Made by a program: the position numbers and the translations under genes. A DNA stretch of 7,734 bases from Alphaproteobacteria bacterium (GTDB taxonomy: Bacteria > Pseudomonadota > Alphaproteobacteria > RS24): positions 1 to 7,734 of the forward strand of contig JAKMCZ010000106.1 of NCBI GenBank assembly GCA_022428185.1, given 5' to 3'. Numbering within the stretch: the first letter of the stretch is position 1; each line of letters starts with the position of its first letter. The notes under the pieces were generated by a model. It did no database searches, was not told the DNA's origin, and was given only the letters and a program-made list of their open reading frames with translations. Positions 1-6,255 of the stretch are shown here, in pieces.

Positions 1-1332
1 GACGAATTGAAGACGCGCTTGGAAGAATTTGAAGCGGCCGGCCGCTTACTGGAAGCGCAAAGACTGGAACAGCGCACCAATTTCGATTTGGAAATGTTGG
101 AAGCCACCGGCTCTTGCGCCGGTATTGAAAATTATTCGCGCTATTTGACGGGGCGCAAACCGGGCGAACCACCACCCACCTTGTTTGAATATTTGCCCGA
201 TAATTCGCTGGTCTTTACCGATGAAAGCCACGTCACGATTCCGCAAATCGGCGGCATGTTTCGCGGCGACTTCCGTCGCAAATCAACTTTGGCCGAATTC
301 GGCTTCCGCCTGCCCTCTTGTGTCGATAATCGCCCGATGAAATTTGAAGAATGGGACATTATGCGTCCGCAAACGGTGCATGTGTCGGCGACACCCGGCC
401 CGTGGGAGATGGAACGCACGGGCGGCGTTTTTGTCGAGCAAGTCATTCGTCCCACCGGACTGGTTGACCCGACTTGCGAGATCCGTCCGGCTTCCTCGCA
501 GGTCGATGATCTCATCGATGAATGTCGTGAATTGGCAAAACAAGCCCAGCGCGTTTTGGTAACGACGCTGACCAAGAAAATGGCCGAAGACCTGACCGAA
601 TATATGCACGAGCAGGGCTTGCGCGTGCGCTATATGCATTCCGATATTGATACGCTGGAGCGCATCGAAATCATTCGCGATTTGCGGCTTGGCGCGTTCG
701 ACATTCTCATCGGCATTAACCTGCTGCGCGAAGGGCTGGATATACCTGAATGTGCGCTGGTGGCTATTCTTGATGCCGATAAGGAAGGTTTTTTGCGTTC
801 TGAAACCTCGCTGGTGCAGACCATTGGCCGCGCTGCGCGGAATGCTGATGGCCGCGTCCTGCTTTATGCCGATAAGATGACCGGCTCGCTGGAACGCGCA
901 ATGGCGGAGACCAATCGCCGCCGCGAGAGGCAAACCGAACATAATCTAGCCAATGGCATCACGCCGGAATCGGTGAAGAAAAATGTGGCCGATGTGCTCG
1001 AGAACATTGCCGAGCGCGACAATAAAGCGGCTCCCGGGCCGTATCGGGTGCGCGAGGCGATGGAAGAAAAGCAAGCGCCCTTATTGGGCAGTAATCTGCG
1101 CGCCCATATTGAAGGGCTGGAAGCAGAAATGCGCGAAGCCGCTGCCGATTTGGAATTTGAAACGGCGGCGCGATTGCGCGATGAGATTAAACGTTTGCAG
1201 GAAACGGAATTGGCCGTGGCCGACGACCCGTTTGCGCGTCAATCAGAAGTTGATGCGCGGGTCGCCGACCAGACCGGATTGAAAAAGGAGGCCGCTCCGA
1301 AGAAACCGAGGCGGCGACGCAAAGGGCCTTAG
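1..1332 (+). CDS. uvrB: Excinuclease ABC subunit B, C-terminal part (5' end outside window)
   Basis: UvrB is the damage-verifying helicase-like subunit of nucleotide excision repair; UvrA loads it on DNA and it recruits UvrC. The frame is open from base 1, so about 443 C-terminal codons are present and the N-terminal Walker A part lies upstream. Visible in order: the QRTNFDLEML and GIENYSRYLTGR blocks, the Walker B/motif II stretch VFTDESHVTIPQIGG, the VSATPGPWE motif III region, the helicase domain 2 stretch HSDIDTLERIEIIRDLRLG, NLLREGLDIPE, and motif VI QTIGRAARN. The C-terminal UVR domain, which contacts UvrC, is at about 1105-1200 (LEFETAARLRDEIKRL). A basic tail rich in Lys and Arg follows. 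All core residues agree with E. coli UvrB and nothing looks broken. The TAG stop overlaps the stop of an outer-membrane gene relic on the opposite strand. Confidence 0.98.
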   Translation, partial: DELKTRLEEFEAAGRLLEAQRLEQRTNFDLEMLEATGSCAGIENYSRYLTGRKPGEPPPTLFEYLPDNSLVFTDESHVTIPQIGGMFRGDFRRKSTLAEFGFRLPSCVDNRPMKFEEWDIMRPQTVHVSATPGPWEMERTGGVFVEQVIRPTGLVDPTCEIRPASSQVDDLIDECRELAKQAQRVLVTTLTKKMAEDLTEYMHEQGLRVRYMHSDIDTLERIEIIRDLRLGAFDILIGINLLREGLDIPECALVAILDADKEGFLRSETSLVQTIGRAARNADGRVLLYADKMTGSLERAMAETNRRRERQTEHNLANGITPESVKKNVADVLENIAERDNKAAPGPYRVREAMEEKQAPLLGSNLRAHIEGLEAEMREAAADLEFETAARLRDEIKRLQETELAVADDPFARQSEVDARVADQTGLKKEAAPKKPRRRRKGP

Positions 1333-1477
1333 AAGTCGTAAATATAACTGACCGACAGAACCTGATTGTCAAACACACCAAAATCAAAATCCGCATGGGA
1401 TATATCTCTTTCTTTTCCATGCCCCCATGCTGCACCAAACCGGTTAAAAAACGGTTAGGGTCGCCTTCCAAAAACTG
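1329..1477 (-). pseudogene. Decayed 3' end of an outer-membrane beta-barrel protein gene
   Basis: On the minus strand 41 codons are open from 1454 to a TAA at 1331-1329. They end in alternating hydrophobic and polar residues, ADFDFGVFDNQ then VLSVSYIYDF, with a terminal Phe. That is the usual C-terminal strand signal of Gram-negative outer-membrane barrels. Upstream, this frame is stopped by a TAA at 1457-1455, but another frame continues with FLEGDPNRF (about 1474-1446). An imperfect 11-nt tandem duplication (AACCGTTTTTT followed by AACCGGTTT, 1456-1437) explains the break: removing one unit joins GDPNRF to GAAWGHG in one frame. A TAG at 1480-1478 ends even the repaired frame, so no start or signal peptide survives. 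I infer a convergent gene whose 5' part was lost. The family cannot be named, and a chance reading is possible given the short length. Confidence 0.45.
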
Positions 1478-1491
1478 CTACATGGTGGAGC

Positions 1492-2274
1492 ATGGCGGAG
1501 ACACACCACAAGGCTGTTCTCATTACCGGTGCCGCAAAGCGTATTGGTCGCGCTTTGGCCGAAGCACTGGCTGCCGATGGCTGGGCGATTGCCGCACATT
1601 ATGCCGGCTCGCAGGCTGAGGCCGAAGATTTGGTGACGGATATAAAAAATAACGGCGGTAACGCCATTGCTTTGCAGGCCGACTTGCGCGATGCGGGTGC
1701 GGTCGACAAACTTGTGCCTGATGCGATTGCCGCGCTTGGCCCGCTCACCGCGCTGATAAACAATGCCTCGACTTTTGAACGCGACACGGCTCACACGCTG
1801 AGTGCTGAAAGCTGGGACACGCATTTGAATGCCAATTTGCGCGCGCCGGCTTTGCTGATGCGCGACTTTGCCAATCAAGCCGAGCTGCAAAACGGGTCAA
1901 TTAAAGATGCCTGTATCATTAATATTACCGACCAGCGCGTTGACCGGCTGACACCTGATTTCACTAGCTACACGGTATCGAAAACCGGATTGGCAACCCT
2001 GACTGAAACTTTTGCGCAAGCGCTGGCGCCACAACATATTCGCGTCAATGCCATTGCGCCGGGCCCGACCCTGCCCAATCCCAGACAGGAACAAGCCGAA
2101 TTTGACAAACAAGCAAAGTTGGTGCCGCTGGGACATGGCGCAACGCCCGATGATATTGTGGCGGCGGCACGCTATATTCTTTCCGCCCGCGCCATGACCG
2201 GCCAAACCATAATGCAAGATGGCGGGCAGCATCTTGCTTGGCAAACCCCTGATGTTACCGAGGTCAAAGAATAG
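1492..2274 (+). CDS. FolM/pteridine reductase-like short-chain dehydrogenase
   Basis: A 260-residue short-chain dehydrogenase/reductase, probably cytosolic and NADPH-dependent. It has the Rossmann glycine motif TGAAKRIG (residues 12-19), the structural NNAS motif (Asn90-Asn91), and the catalytic pair Tyr160 and Lys164 (YTVSK). The usual catalytic Ser position reads ITD. ITD instead of a Ser, together with the Arg after the glycine motif, is shared with E. coli FolM, which reduces dihydromonapterin and dihydrofolate, and pteridine reductases are close relatives. The PGPTLP segment and C-terminal MTGQTIMQDGGQHL fit the same group. The stop directly abuts the folB start, so the two are very likely co-transcribed, which supports a pterin or folate role. 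The ATG at 1492 gives a normal N-terminus, but its only purine-rich block (GTGGAG, 1485-1490) is a single base away, so initiation looks weak. The exact substrate is inferred, not shown. Confidence 0.85.
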   Translation: MAETHHKAVLITGAAKRIGRALAEALAADGWAIAAHYAGSQAEAEDLVTDIKNNGGNAIALQADLRDAGAVDKLVPDAIAALGPLTALINNASTFERDTAHTLSAESWDTHLNANLRAPALLMRDFANQAELQNGSIKDACIINITDQRVDRLTPDFTSYTVSKTGLATLTETFAQALAPQHIRVNAIAPGPTLPNPRQEQAEFDKQAKLVPLGHGATPDDIVAAARYILSARAMTGQTIMQDGGQHLAWQTPDVTEVKE

Positions 2275-2691
2275 ATGAACCAGCAAACACCAGACAGCCG
2301 TCCCGATTTTGCATCTGACTTTTCAAGTGCCACGCGCGGATTGCGCCATGTCTTTGTCAATCGGCTGGCGGTTGAGGCCAGTATCGGAATCCATCGCCAT
2401 GAAAAACAAAACAAGCAGACCATTTGGCTGACCGTTGATGCCGCCGTGTTGGAAAATACGGACGCACCTGAAGACATTGAAGATGTCGTTTGTTATGAAA
2501 ATATTTGCAAAATAGCGACCGCGCTGGCAACCGAGGGACATATTGATTTAGTCGAAACGCTGGCTGAGCGACTTGCCGATAGGTTGATGGAAGATCCGCG
2601 CCTTGTGCAAATTCGCGTGCAGATTGAGAAGCCAGAAGCAATCGCCGAGGCCGCTTCAGTCGGGATTGCAATTTCTCGCCTTCGCGGCTGA
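2275..2691 (+). CDS. folB: Dihydroneopterin aldolase
   Basis: FolB cleaves 7,8-dihydroneopterin to 6-hydroxymethyl-7,8-dihydropterin and glycolaldehyde in folate biosynthesis, and usually can also epimerise at C2'. At 138 residues it is about 18 longer than E. coli FolB. The extra is a non-conserved N-terminus (about residues 1-20, DSRPDFASDFSS) before the core begins at HVFVNRLAVEASIGIH. Family landmarks: GIHRHEK with Glu43 at the position of the substrate-binding Glu, VVCYENI with Tyr74 at the active-site Tyr, LVETLAERLADRL in the long helix, and EKPEA with Lys119 at the catalytic Lys, then ASVGIAISR at the end. The ATG follows the upstream TAG with no gap, so expression is probably coupled to the reductase. 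No folK or folP follows, unlike many folate clusters; an AT-rich gap comes next. Confidence 0.93.
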   Translation: MNQQTPDSRPDFASDFSSATRGLRHVFVNRLAVEASIGIHRHEKQNKQTIWLTVDAAVLENTDAPEDIEDVVCYENICKIATALATEGHIDLVETLAERLADRLMEDPRLVQIRVQIEKPEAIAEAASVGIAISRLRG

Positions 2692-2813
2692 ATTTAGCCC
2701 ATCAAATTTCGCACTTTTCAGCCCTTTTTTAGCTTTTTGAGTGAGCCGAATAGCCTGTAAACCTCTGAAAAGCTGAATAAAATCGCAATAAGCGAGTAAT
2801 TCACACGCGCCTA

Positions 2814-2860
2814 CAAAATATTTTCATTCTTGTAAAGCCCCAAAATAGACCAAAATAAAT
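2814..2860. repeat. CAAAATA repeats, two phased by 10 nt
   Basis: CAAAATA occurs at 2814-2820, 2841-2847 and 2851-2857. The last two sit head to tail with a 10-nt period, about one helical turn, followed by an ATATTTTTTT run. The pattern suits curved or easily melted DNA. Any function is inference. Confidence 0.6.
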
Positions 2861-2915
2861 ATTTTTTTACCCCGCTTGATTTTAATTATCACAATAAAAG
2901 CAATAACTTAACATT

Positions 2916-2936
2916 ATTGCCCATTTTTTGGGCAAT
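2916..2936. other. 8-bp perfect inverted repeat (hairpin)
   Basis: ATTGCCCA (2916-2923) and TGGGCAAT (2929-2936) are perfect complements around a five-T loop. No T run follows on either strand, so it does not look like an intrinsic terminator. Its right arm overlaps the candidate -35 element of the uvrC promoter, so it could be an operator for an unidentified regulator. Confidence 0.5.
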
Positions 2937-2956
2937 GGGTTTGGAGGCTATATAAA
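2928..2956 (+). promoter_or_regulatory. Candidate sigma-70-type promoter for uvrC-pgsA-aroQ
   Basis: A -35-like TTGGGC (2928-2933) and a -10-like TATAAA (2951-2956) are separated by exactly 17 nt. Transcription would start near 2963 and give a leader of about 130 nt before the uvrC GTG, with the DnaA box inside the transcribed leader. The alternative TTGACG at 2965-2970 has no good -10 at the right distance. No alphaproteobacterial LexA box (GTTC-N7-GTTC) is visible. The match is by eye only. Confidence 0.4.
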
Positions 2957-2996
2957 TCAATAGCTTGACGCTGGTTCGGTTATTTTCTGCACATGT

Positions 2997-3005
2997 TTAT
3001 CCACA
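2997..3005 (+). promoter_or_regulatory. Perfect DnaA box
   Basis: TTATCCACA matches the strict DnaA box consensus TTATNCACA at every position. It lies about 90 nt upstream of uvrC, downstream of the most A/T-rich part of the gap. It could serve DnaA-dependent control of the uvrC operon or be part of a replication origin. One perfect box with two one-mismatch boxes is suggestive rather than conclusive. Confidence 0.5.
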
Positions 3006-3095
3006 GGACTCGTGAATTAATTTTAGGTCAGAAATTCACCATTATTCAGACAATCCGGTTAAACTGGCGGTGATTAAAGGACGGAACAAGATATC

Positions 3096-4967
3096 GTGAG
3101 CGAAAAGCAAGATAAACCGACGCAACAAACCGGACGGGCGCTGATTGAGACCAAAGTGGCGACCCTGCCCAGCGCGCCCGGCGTCTATCGCATGCTCGAC
3201 GCAGAAGGCAATGCGCTCTATGTCGGCAAAGCCAAAAACCTGAAAGCGCGAGTGCGCTCCTATGCCCGACCGACCGGCCATAATAATCGCATTTTGCGCA
3301 TGATTGACGCGACGCGCGATATGGAATTTATCCGCACCGAAACCGAGACCGACGCGCTTTTGCTGGAAGCCAATCTGATTAAGAAGATGAAGCCGCGCTA
3401 TAATGTGCTGCTGCGCGACGACAAAAGCTTCCCTTATATTTTGCTGGCTGAAGATCACCGTGTGGCGCAACTGTATAAACATCGCGGCGCGCGCAAAAGA
3501 CCGGGCGCCTATTTCGGGCCGTTTGCTTCTGCCGGTGCGGTCAACCGCACACTCAACACATTGCAGCGCGCCTTTTTACTGCGCTCATGTTCTGACAGTG
3601 TTTATGACAGCCGCACACGCCCCTGCCTGCTCTATCAAATCAAGCGATGCAGCGCGCCCTGCACGGGTGAGATTTCGACCGATGGCTATGGCGAATTGGT
3701 CGAAGAAGCACGCGATTTTTTGAGCGGCAAAAGCCGCCAAGTGCAAGACGCTTTGTTGAAAAAAATGCAAGCCGCCAGCGAGGCGATGGATTTTGAAGCG
3801 GCAGCGGCGGCACGCGACCGTATTCGCGCCCTGACTTATGTGCAGCAAGAAAGCGGCATCAATCCGGGCGACATTAACGAGGCTGATGTTATCGCCGTAG
3901 AAAAACAGGGTGGGCAATCTTGCGTGCAAGTGTTCTTTTTCCGCGCCGGCCAGAACCTCGGCAATCGTGCTTATTTTCCCCGCCATGAGCGCGACCAAAA
4001 TGCGTCGGAAATTCTCGAAGCCTTTATCGGTCAGTTTTATGAAAACCGTCCGGTGCCGCGTGAGATTTTCGTCAGTCACAAATGTCCCGGCGCGGCCCTT
4101 ATCGGCGAGGCATTGAGCACCCGCATGGGGCATAATGTGAAGCTGCACAAACCGCAGCGCGGCGACAAAATGAGCCTGATGCGCCATGCCCAACAAAACG
4201 CCAAAGAGGCGTTGGCGCGGCATGTGTCGGAAAGCGCCAGCCAACGCAAATTATTGAGCGGCGTGGCGGAAGCCTTCGGCCTCGACAGCGCACCTGAGCG
4301 GATTGAGGTGTTTGATAATTCGCATTTGCAAGGCACCAACCAACTTGGCGGCATGATTGTTGCCGGACCGGACGGGTTTTTGAAAAACCAATATCGCAAG
4401 TTCAACATTAAAGACGAAACGACCGCGCCGGGCGATGATTACGCCATGATGCGCGAGGTGTTCACCCGTCGCTATAGCCGATTAGCGCGCGAAGAAAATC
4501 GCGGCAGCCCCACCTGGCCCGATTTGGTGCTGGTCGATGGCGGACGCGGGCAGCTCAATATCGCGCGCGAGGTGATGGTCGAATTGGGGCTGGAAGATGT
4601 GCCGCTTGTCGGCATTGCCAAAGGCCCTGACCGCGATGCCGGACGCGAACGCTTTTTCATGTCTGAGCAAGCCGACTTCATGATGCCACCCAATTCGCCG
4701 GTATTGTATTATTTGCAGCGTTTGCGCGATGAGGCGCACCGCTTTGCCATTGGCGGTCATCGGGCGCGTCGCAGCGCCGATATTCGCAAAAACCCGCTCG
4801 ATGGCATTGACGGTATAGGCGCGTCACGCAAGCGCGCTCTATTGCATCACTTTGGCTCAGGGCGCGCGGTCGGGCGCGCGTCATTGTCGGAGCTTGAAAA
4901 AGTGGAAGGAATTAGTGCAAAAATGGCGCAACGCATATACAACCATTTCAACGCCACTGAAAGCTGA
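3096..4967 (+). CDS. uvrC: Excinuclease ABC subunit C
   Basis: UvrC makes both incisions around a lesion after UvrB has marked it. The 623 residues are close to the family norm and all domains are present. The N-terminal GIY-YIG nuclease (about 25-100) makes the 3' cut and shows GVYRM and YVGKAKNLKARVRSY. A four-cysteine cluster follows, Cys165, Cys177, Cys185 and Cys189, with the same spacing as the Fe-S ligands of E. coli UvrC. The UVR domain (about 215-255, MDFEAAAAARDRIRAL) pairs with UvrB. The RNase H-like domain for the 5' cut has VFDNSHLQG and LVLVDGGRGQLN, then DEAHRFAIGGHR. Two C-terminal helix-hairpin-helix motifs end the protein (IDGIGASRKRALL and VEGISAKMAQRI). GTG at 3096 is the only plausible start; a purine-rich AAAGGACGGA stretch lies 3076-3085. 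The gene heads the run into pgsA and chorismate mutase. Confidence 0.98.
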   Translation: MSEKQDKPTQQTGRALIETKVATLPSAPGVYRMLDAEGNALYVGKAKNLKARVRSYARPTGHNNRILRMIDATRDMEFIRTETETDALLLEANLIKKMKPRYNVLLRDDKSFPYILLAEDHRVAQLYKHRGARKRPGAYFGPFASAGAVNRTLNTLQRAFLLRSCSDSVYDSRTRPCLLYQIKRCSAPCTGEISTDGYGELVEEARDFLSGKSRQVQDALLKKMQAASEAMDFEAAAAARDRIRALTYVQQESGINPGDINEADVIAVEKQGGQSCVQVFFFRAGQNLGNRAYFPRHERDQNASEILEAFIGQFYENRPVPREIFVSHKCPGAALIGEALSTRMGHNVKLHKPQRGDKMSLMRHAQQNAKEALARHVSESASQRKLLSGVAEAFGLDSAPERIEVFDNSHLQGTNQLGGMIVAGPDGFLKNQYRKFNIKDETTAPGDDYAMMREVFTRRYSRLAREENRGSPTWPDLVLVDGGRGQLNIAREVMVELGLEDVPLVGIAKGPDRDAGRERFFMSEQADFMMPPNSPVLYYLQRLRDEAHRFAIGGHRARRSADIRKNPLDGIDGIGASRKRALLHHFGSGRAVGRASLSELEKVEGISAKMAQRIYNHFNATES

Positions 4968-4974
4968 TGGGCTG

Positions 4975-5538
4975 ATGAAACATTTACCGAATATTTTGAC
5001 GCTGTTGCGCATCTTGATGATACCGGCCGTTTATCTGGCTTTTTTTGTGCCGGGCACATTGGGCGATGCGCTGGCCCTGCTGGTTTTCTCGATTGCCGGT
5101 TTTACTGATTTTTTTGACGGTTGGCTGGCGCGCAAGCTGGAAGTGCAGTCAGGCTTTGGTCGCATGCTCGACCCGATTGCCGACAAGCTGATGGTCGCCA
5201 CCTGTCTGCTGTTGCTGGTCGGCTATGACATCATTACCGATTACCACATGATTGCCGCGCTGATTATTCTGTGCCGTGAGATTTTAGTGTCGGGCTTGCG
5301 TGAATATTTGATGGAACTGCATGTCGCGCTGCCGGTGTCGACTTTAGCCAAATATAAAACGGCCATTCAGATGGTCGCTATAGGCTTTTTACTGGTAGAT
5401 GAAACCGGTCGTCTGGTGATTTATTACGCGCCGGAAATCGGCCTCGGCCTGTTATGGCTGGCTGCCGGCCTGACCTTGATAACCGGCTATGATTATGTCC
5501 TACAGGGCATTAAACACGCCAAATGGAGCGATGACTGA
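4975..5538 (+). CDS. pgsA: CDP-diacylglycerol-glycerol-3-phosphate 3-phosphatidyltransferase
   Basis: PgsA transfers the phosphatidyl group from CDP-diacylglycerol to glycerol 3-phosphate, the committed step to phosphatidylglycerol and cardiolipin, in the inner membrane. The 187 residues carry the full CDP-alcohol phosphotransferase signature: Asp45, Asp48-Gly49, Ala52-Arg53, Gly62, Asp66 and Asp70, which bind the metals and CDP. The N-terminus KHLPNILTLLRILMIP is typical of PgsA. About six hydrophobic segments are visible, near 5-27, 30-46, 72-92, 95-115, 132-150 and 158-178. ATG 4975 lies 7 nt after the uvrC stop. The frame stays open further upstream, but any earlier start would sit inside the uvrC helix-hairpin-helix region and add non-conserved residues. 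A uvrC-pgsA order is common in alphaproteobacteria and other proteobacteria. Confidence 0.96.
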   Translation: MKHLPNILTLLRILMIPAVYLAFFVPGTLGDALALLVFSIAGFTDFFDGWLARKLEVQSGFGRMLDPIADKLMVATCLLLLVGYDIITDYHMIAALIILCREILVSGLREYLMELHVALPVSTLAKYKTAIQMVAIGFLLVDETGRLVIYYAPEIGLGLLWLAAGLTLITGYDYVLQGIKHAKWSDD

Positions 5539-5849
5539 TGAGTTCGCGCGCGCCTGTGCCCTGCCCTGAAATGACCGATATTCGAAATCAGATAGACGCT
5601 CTGGATAAACGTCTGGTTGCGCTCTTGGCTGACCGACAGAAATTAATCTCGGCCGCCGGTCGCGTAAAACCTAACCGCGACACGGTGCGCGATGAAGCGC
5701 GCATTGAAGAGGTCATCAAGCTGGTTTTGGCTGAAGCCGATCGTGCCGGATTGGCCCGACAAATTGCCGAGCCGCTATGGCGGCAATTGATTGAAAGCTC
5801 AATCGCCTATGAATATGAAGTTTTTGATGAACCCCCTGAAAGCGATTGA
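5538..5849 (+). CDS. Chorismate mutase, AroQ class
   Basis: A 103-residue single-domain AroQ-fold protein that should convert chorismate to prephenate for Phe and Tyr synthesis. The pattern IRNQIDALDKRLVALLADRQ is the first helix with its conserved Arg and Asp. VRDEARIEEV follows as the second helix, and AEPLWRQLIESSIAYEYE as the last. At the position of the E. coli active-site Gln a Glu appears to be present, as in several other AroQ enzymes. This is close to the short stand-alone mutases annotated in alphaproteobacteria; the related isochorismate-pyruvate lyase PchB cannot be fully excluded from sequence alone. ATG 5538 shares one base with the pgsA stop (TGATG) and has GGAG nine bases upstream. 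An internal ATG at 5571 lies right before the conserved core but has no clear ribosome site. The gene converges on the ferredoxin with only 6 nt between stops. Confidence 0.88.
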   Translation: MSSRAPVPCPEMTDIRNQIDALDKRLVALLADRQKLISAAGRVKPNRDTVRDEARIEEVIKLVLAEADRAGLARQIAEPLWRQLIESSIAYEYEVFDEPPESD

Positions 5850-5855
5850 AACAGA

Positions 5856-6176
5856 TTAAAACTGCTTCTCAGGAACATCGACAACCAGACCATCAACCGC
5901 ATCGCTGATTTTAATCTGGCAAGACAGACGGCTATTGTCTTTCACTTCAAAAGCAAAATCCAACATGTCGCTTTCCATCTCTTCGCGCTCGCCCGTGGCA
6001 TCGCGCCAATCTTCGCGGACGTAAATATGACAGGTTGCGCAGGCACAGGCACCGCCGCAATCAGCATCGATACCGTTCACGGAATTCTTGATGGCGACTT
6101 CCATAAGAGTCATGCCGTCATTCGCTTCGCAAACCGTTTCTGTTCCGTCTGAACCGACAAAAGTCACTTTAGCCAT
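5856..6176 (-). CDS. Adrenodoxin-type [2Fe-2S] ferredoxin
   Basis: A 106-residue soluble electron carrier of the vertebrate-adrenodoxin/bacterial Isc-ferredoxin type. The cluster ligands Cys40, Cys46, Cys49 and Cys86 have the spacing C-x5-C-x2-C-x36-C exactly as in adrenodoxin. An extra Cys44 sits inside the loop (CGGACACATCH). The acidic helix with EREEMESDMLDFAFEV is the partner-docking region of this family, followed by SRLSCQIKI and the ending GLVVDVPEKQF. Members serve iron-sulfur cluster assembly, cytochrome P450s or ring hydroxylation; no hsc, isc or P450 gene is adjacent, so the partner is unknown. The start at 6176 is favoured by a strong GGGAG at 6187-6183, six to seven bases upstream. 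The frame remains open up to 6335, but that extension is non-conserved. Confidence 0.93.
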   Translation of the reverse strand: MAKVTFVGSDGTETVCEANDGMTLMEVAIKNSVNGIDADCGGACACATCHIYVREDWRDATGEREEMESDMLDFAFEVKDNSRLSCQIKISDAVDGLVVDVPEKQF

Positions 6177-6201
6177 AATCTTCTCCCAAAATTTCTCAAT
6201 G

Positions 6202-6229
6202 AATATACGGAAATTTGCCTTGAGGGCAA
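6202..6229 (-). promoter_or_regulatory. Candidate promoter of the ferredoxin gene
   Basis: On the minus strand TTGCCC (6229-6224) and TATATT (6207-6202) are spaced by 16 nt, giving a leader of about 20 nt before the ferredoxin ATG with its GGGAG site. A 5-bp inverted repeat TTGCC/GGCAA (6215-6219 and 6225-6229) overlaps the -35 element and might be an operator. The divergent gene begins only 27 bp away. Confidence 0.45.
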
Positions 6230-6255
6230 GCATCGCAACGCGGCATAGTGACCCG

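Larger units (their letters stand above)
2692..3095. other. AT-rich intergenic region between folB and uvrC
   Basis: This 404-nt stretch has no credible gene and is clearly richer in A+T than the flanking coding DNA. It contains long A and T runs, three CAAAATA motifs, an 8-bp hairpin at 2916-2936, a candidate promoter at 2928-2956, a second weaker TTGACG hexamer at 2965-2970, and a perfect DnaA box at 2997-3005. Near-consensus DnaA boxes with one mismatch lie at 2797-2805 (TAATTCACA) and 3042-3050 (TTATTCAGA). A GANTC site, the CcrM methylation target of many alphaproteobacteria, is at 3007-3011, two bases from the perfect box. No T-tract terminator for folB is evident; only loose complementarity between AGCTTTT (2731-2737) and AAAAGCT (2768-2774) is seen. 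Confidence 0.8.

Noticed and set aside
283..942. Long antisense open frame of 219 codons opposite uvrB
   Set aside because: It lies wholly within the strongly conserved uvrB coding frame, shows no known motif, and is a by-product of codon bias.
1395..1619. Open frame of 74 codons over the uvrB-reductase gap
   Set aside because: It runs out of frame into the well-supported reductase gene and has no motif or ribosome site.
2916..2936. Intrinsic terminator for folB
   Set aside because: The stem is perfect, but the T residues are in the loop and no T tract follows; it lies more than 220 nt past the folB stop.
2692..3095. LexA/SOS box upstream of uvrC
   Set aside because: No GTTC-N7-GTTC (or reverse) and no CTG-N10-CAG pattern was found; the isolated GTTC at 2974 lacks a partner at the right distance.
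3585..4244. Antisense open frame of 219 codons opposite uvrC
   Set aside because: Same reason: the sense frame is clearly UvrC including the Fe-S cysteines and UVR domain; no ribosome site or family motif on the minus strand.
4852..4974. Earlier start for pgsA at 4852
   Set aside because: It would overlap the conserved C-terminal helix-hairpin-helix of uvrC, and the extension is not PgsA-like; ATG 4975 begins the typical KHLPNILTLLR N-terminus.
6088..6255. Earlier starts for the epimerase (6088, 6199)
   Set aside because: These lie inside the ferredoxin gene or its promoter, and the added residues do not resemble the family; the conserved first strand begins soon after ATG 6256.
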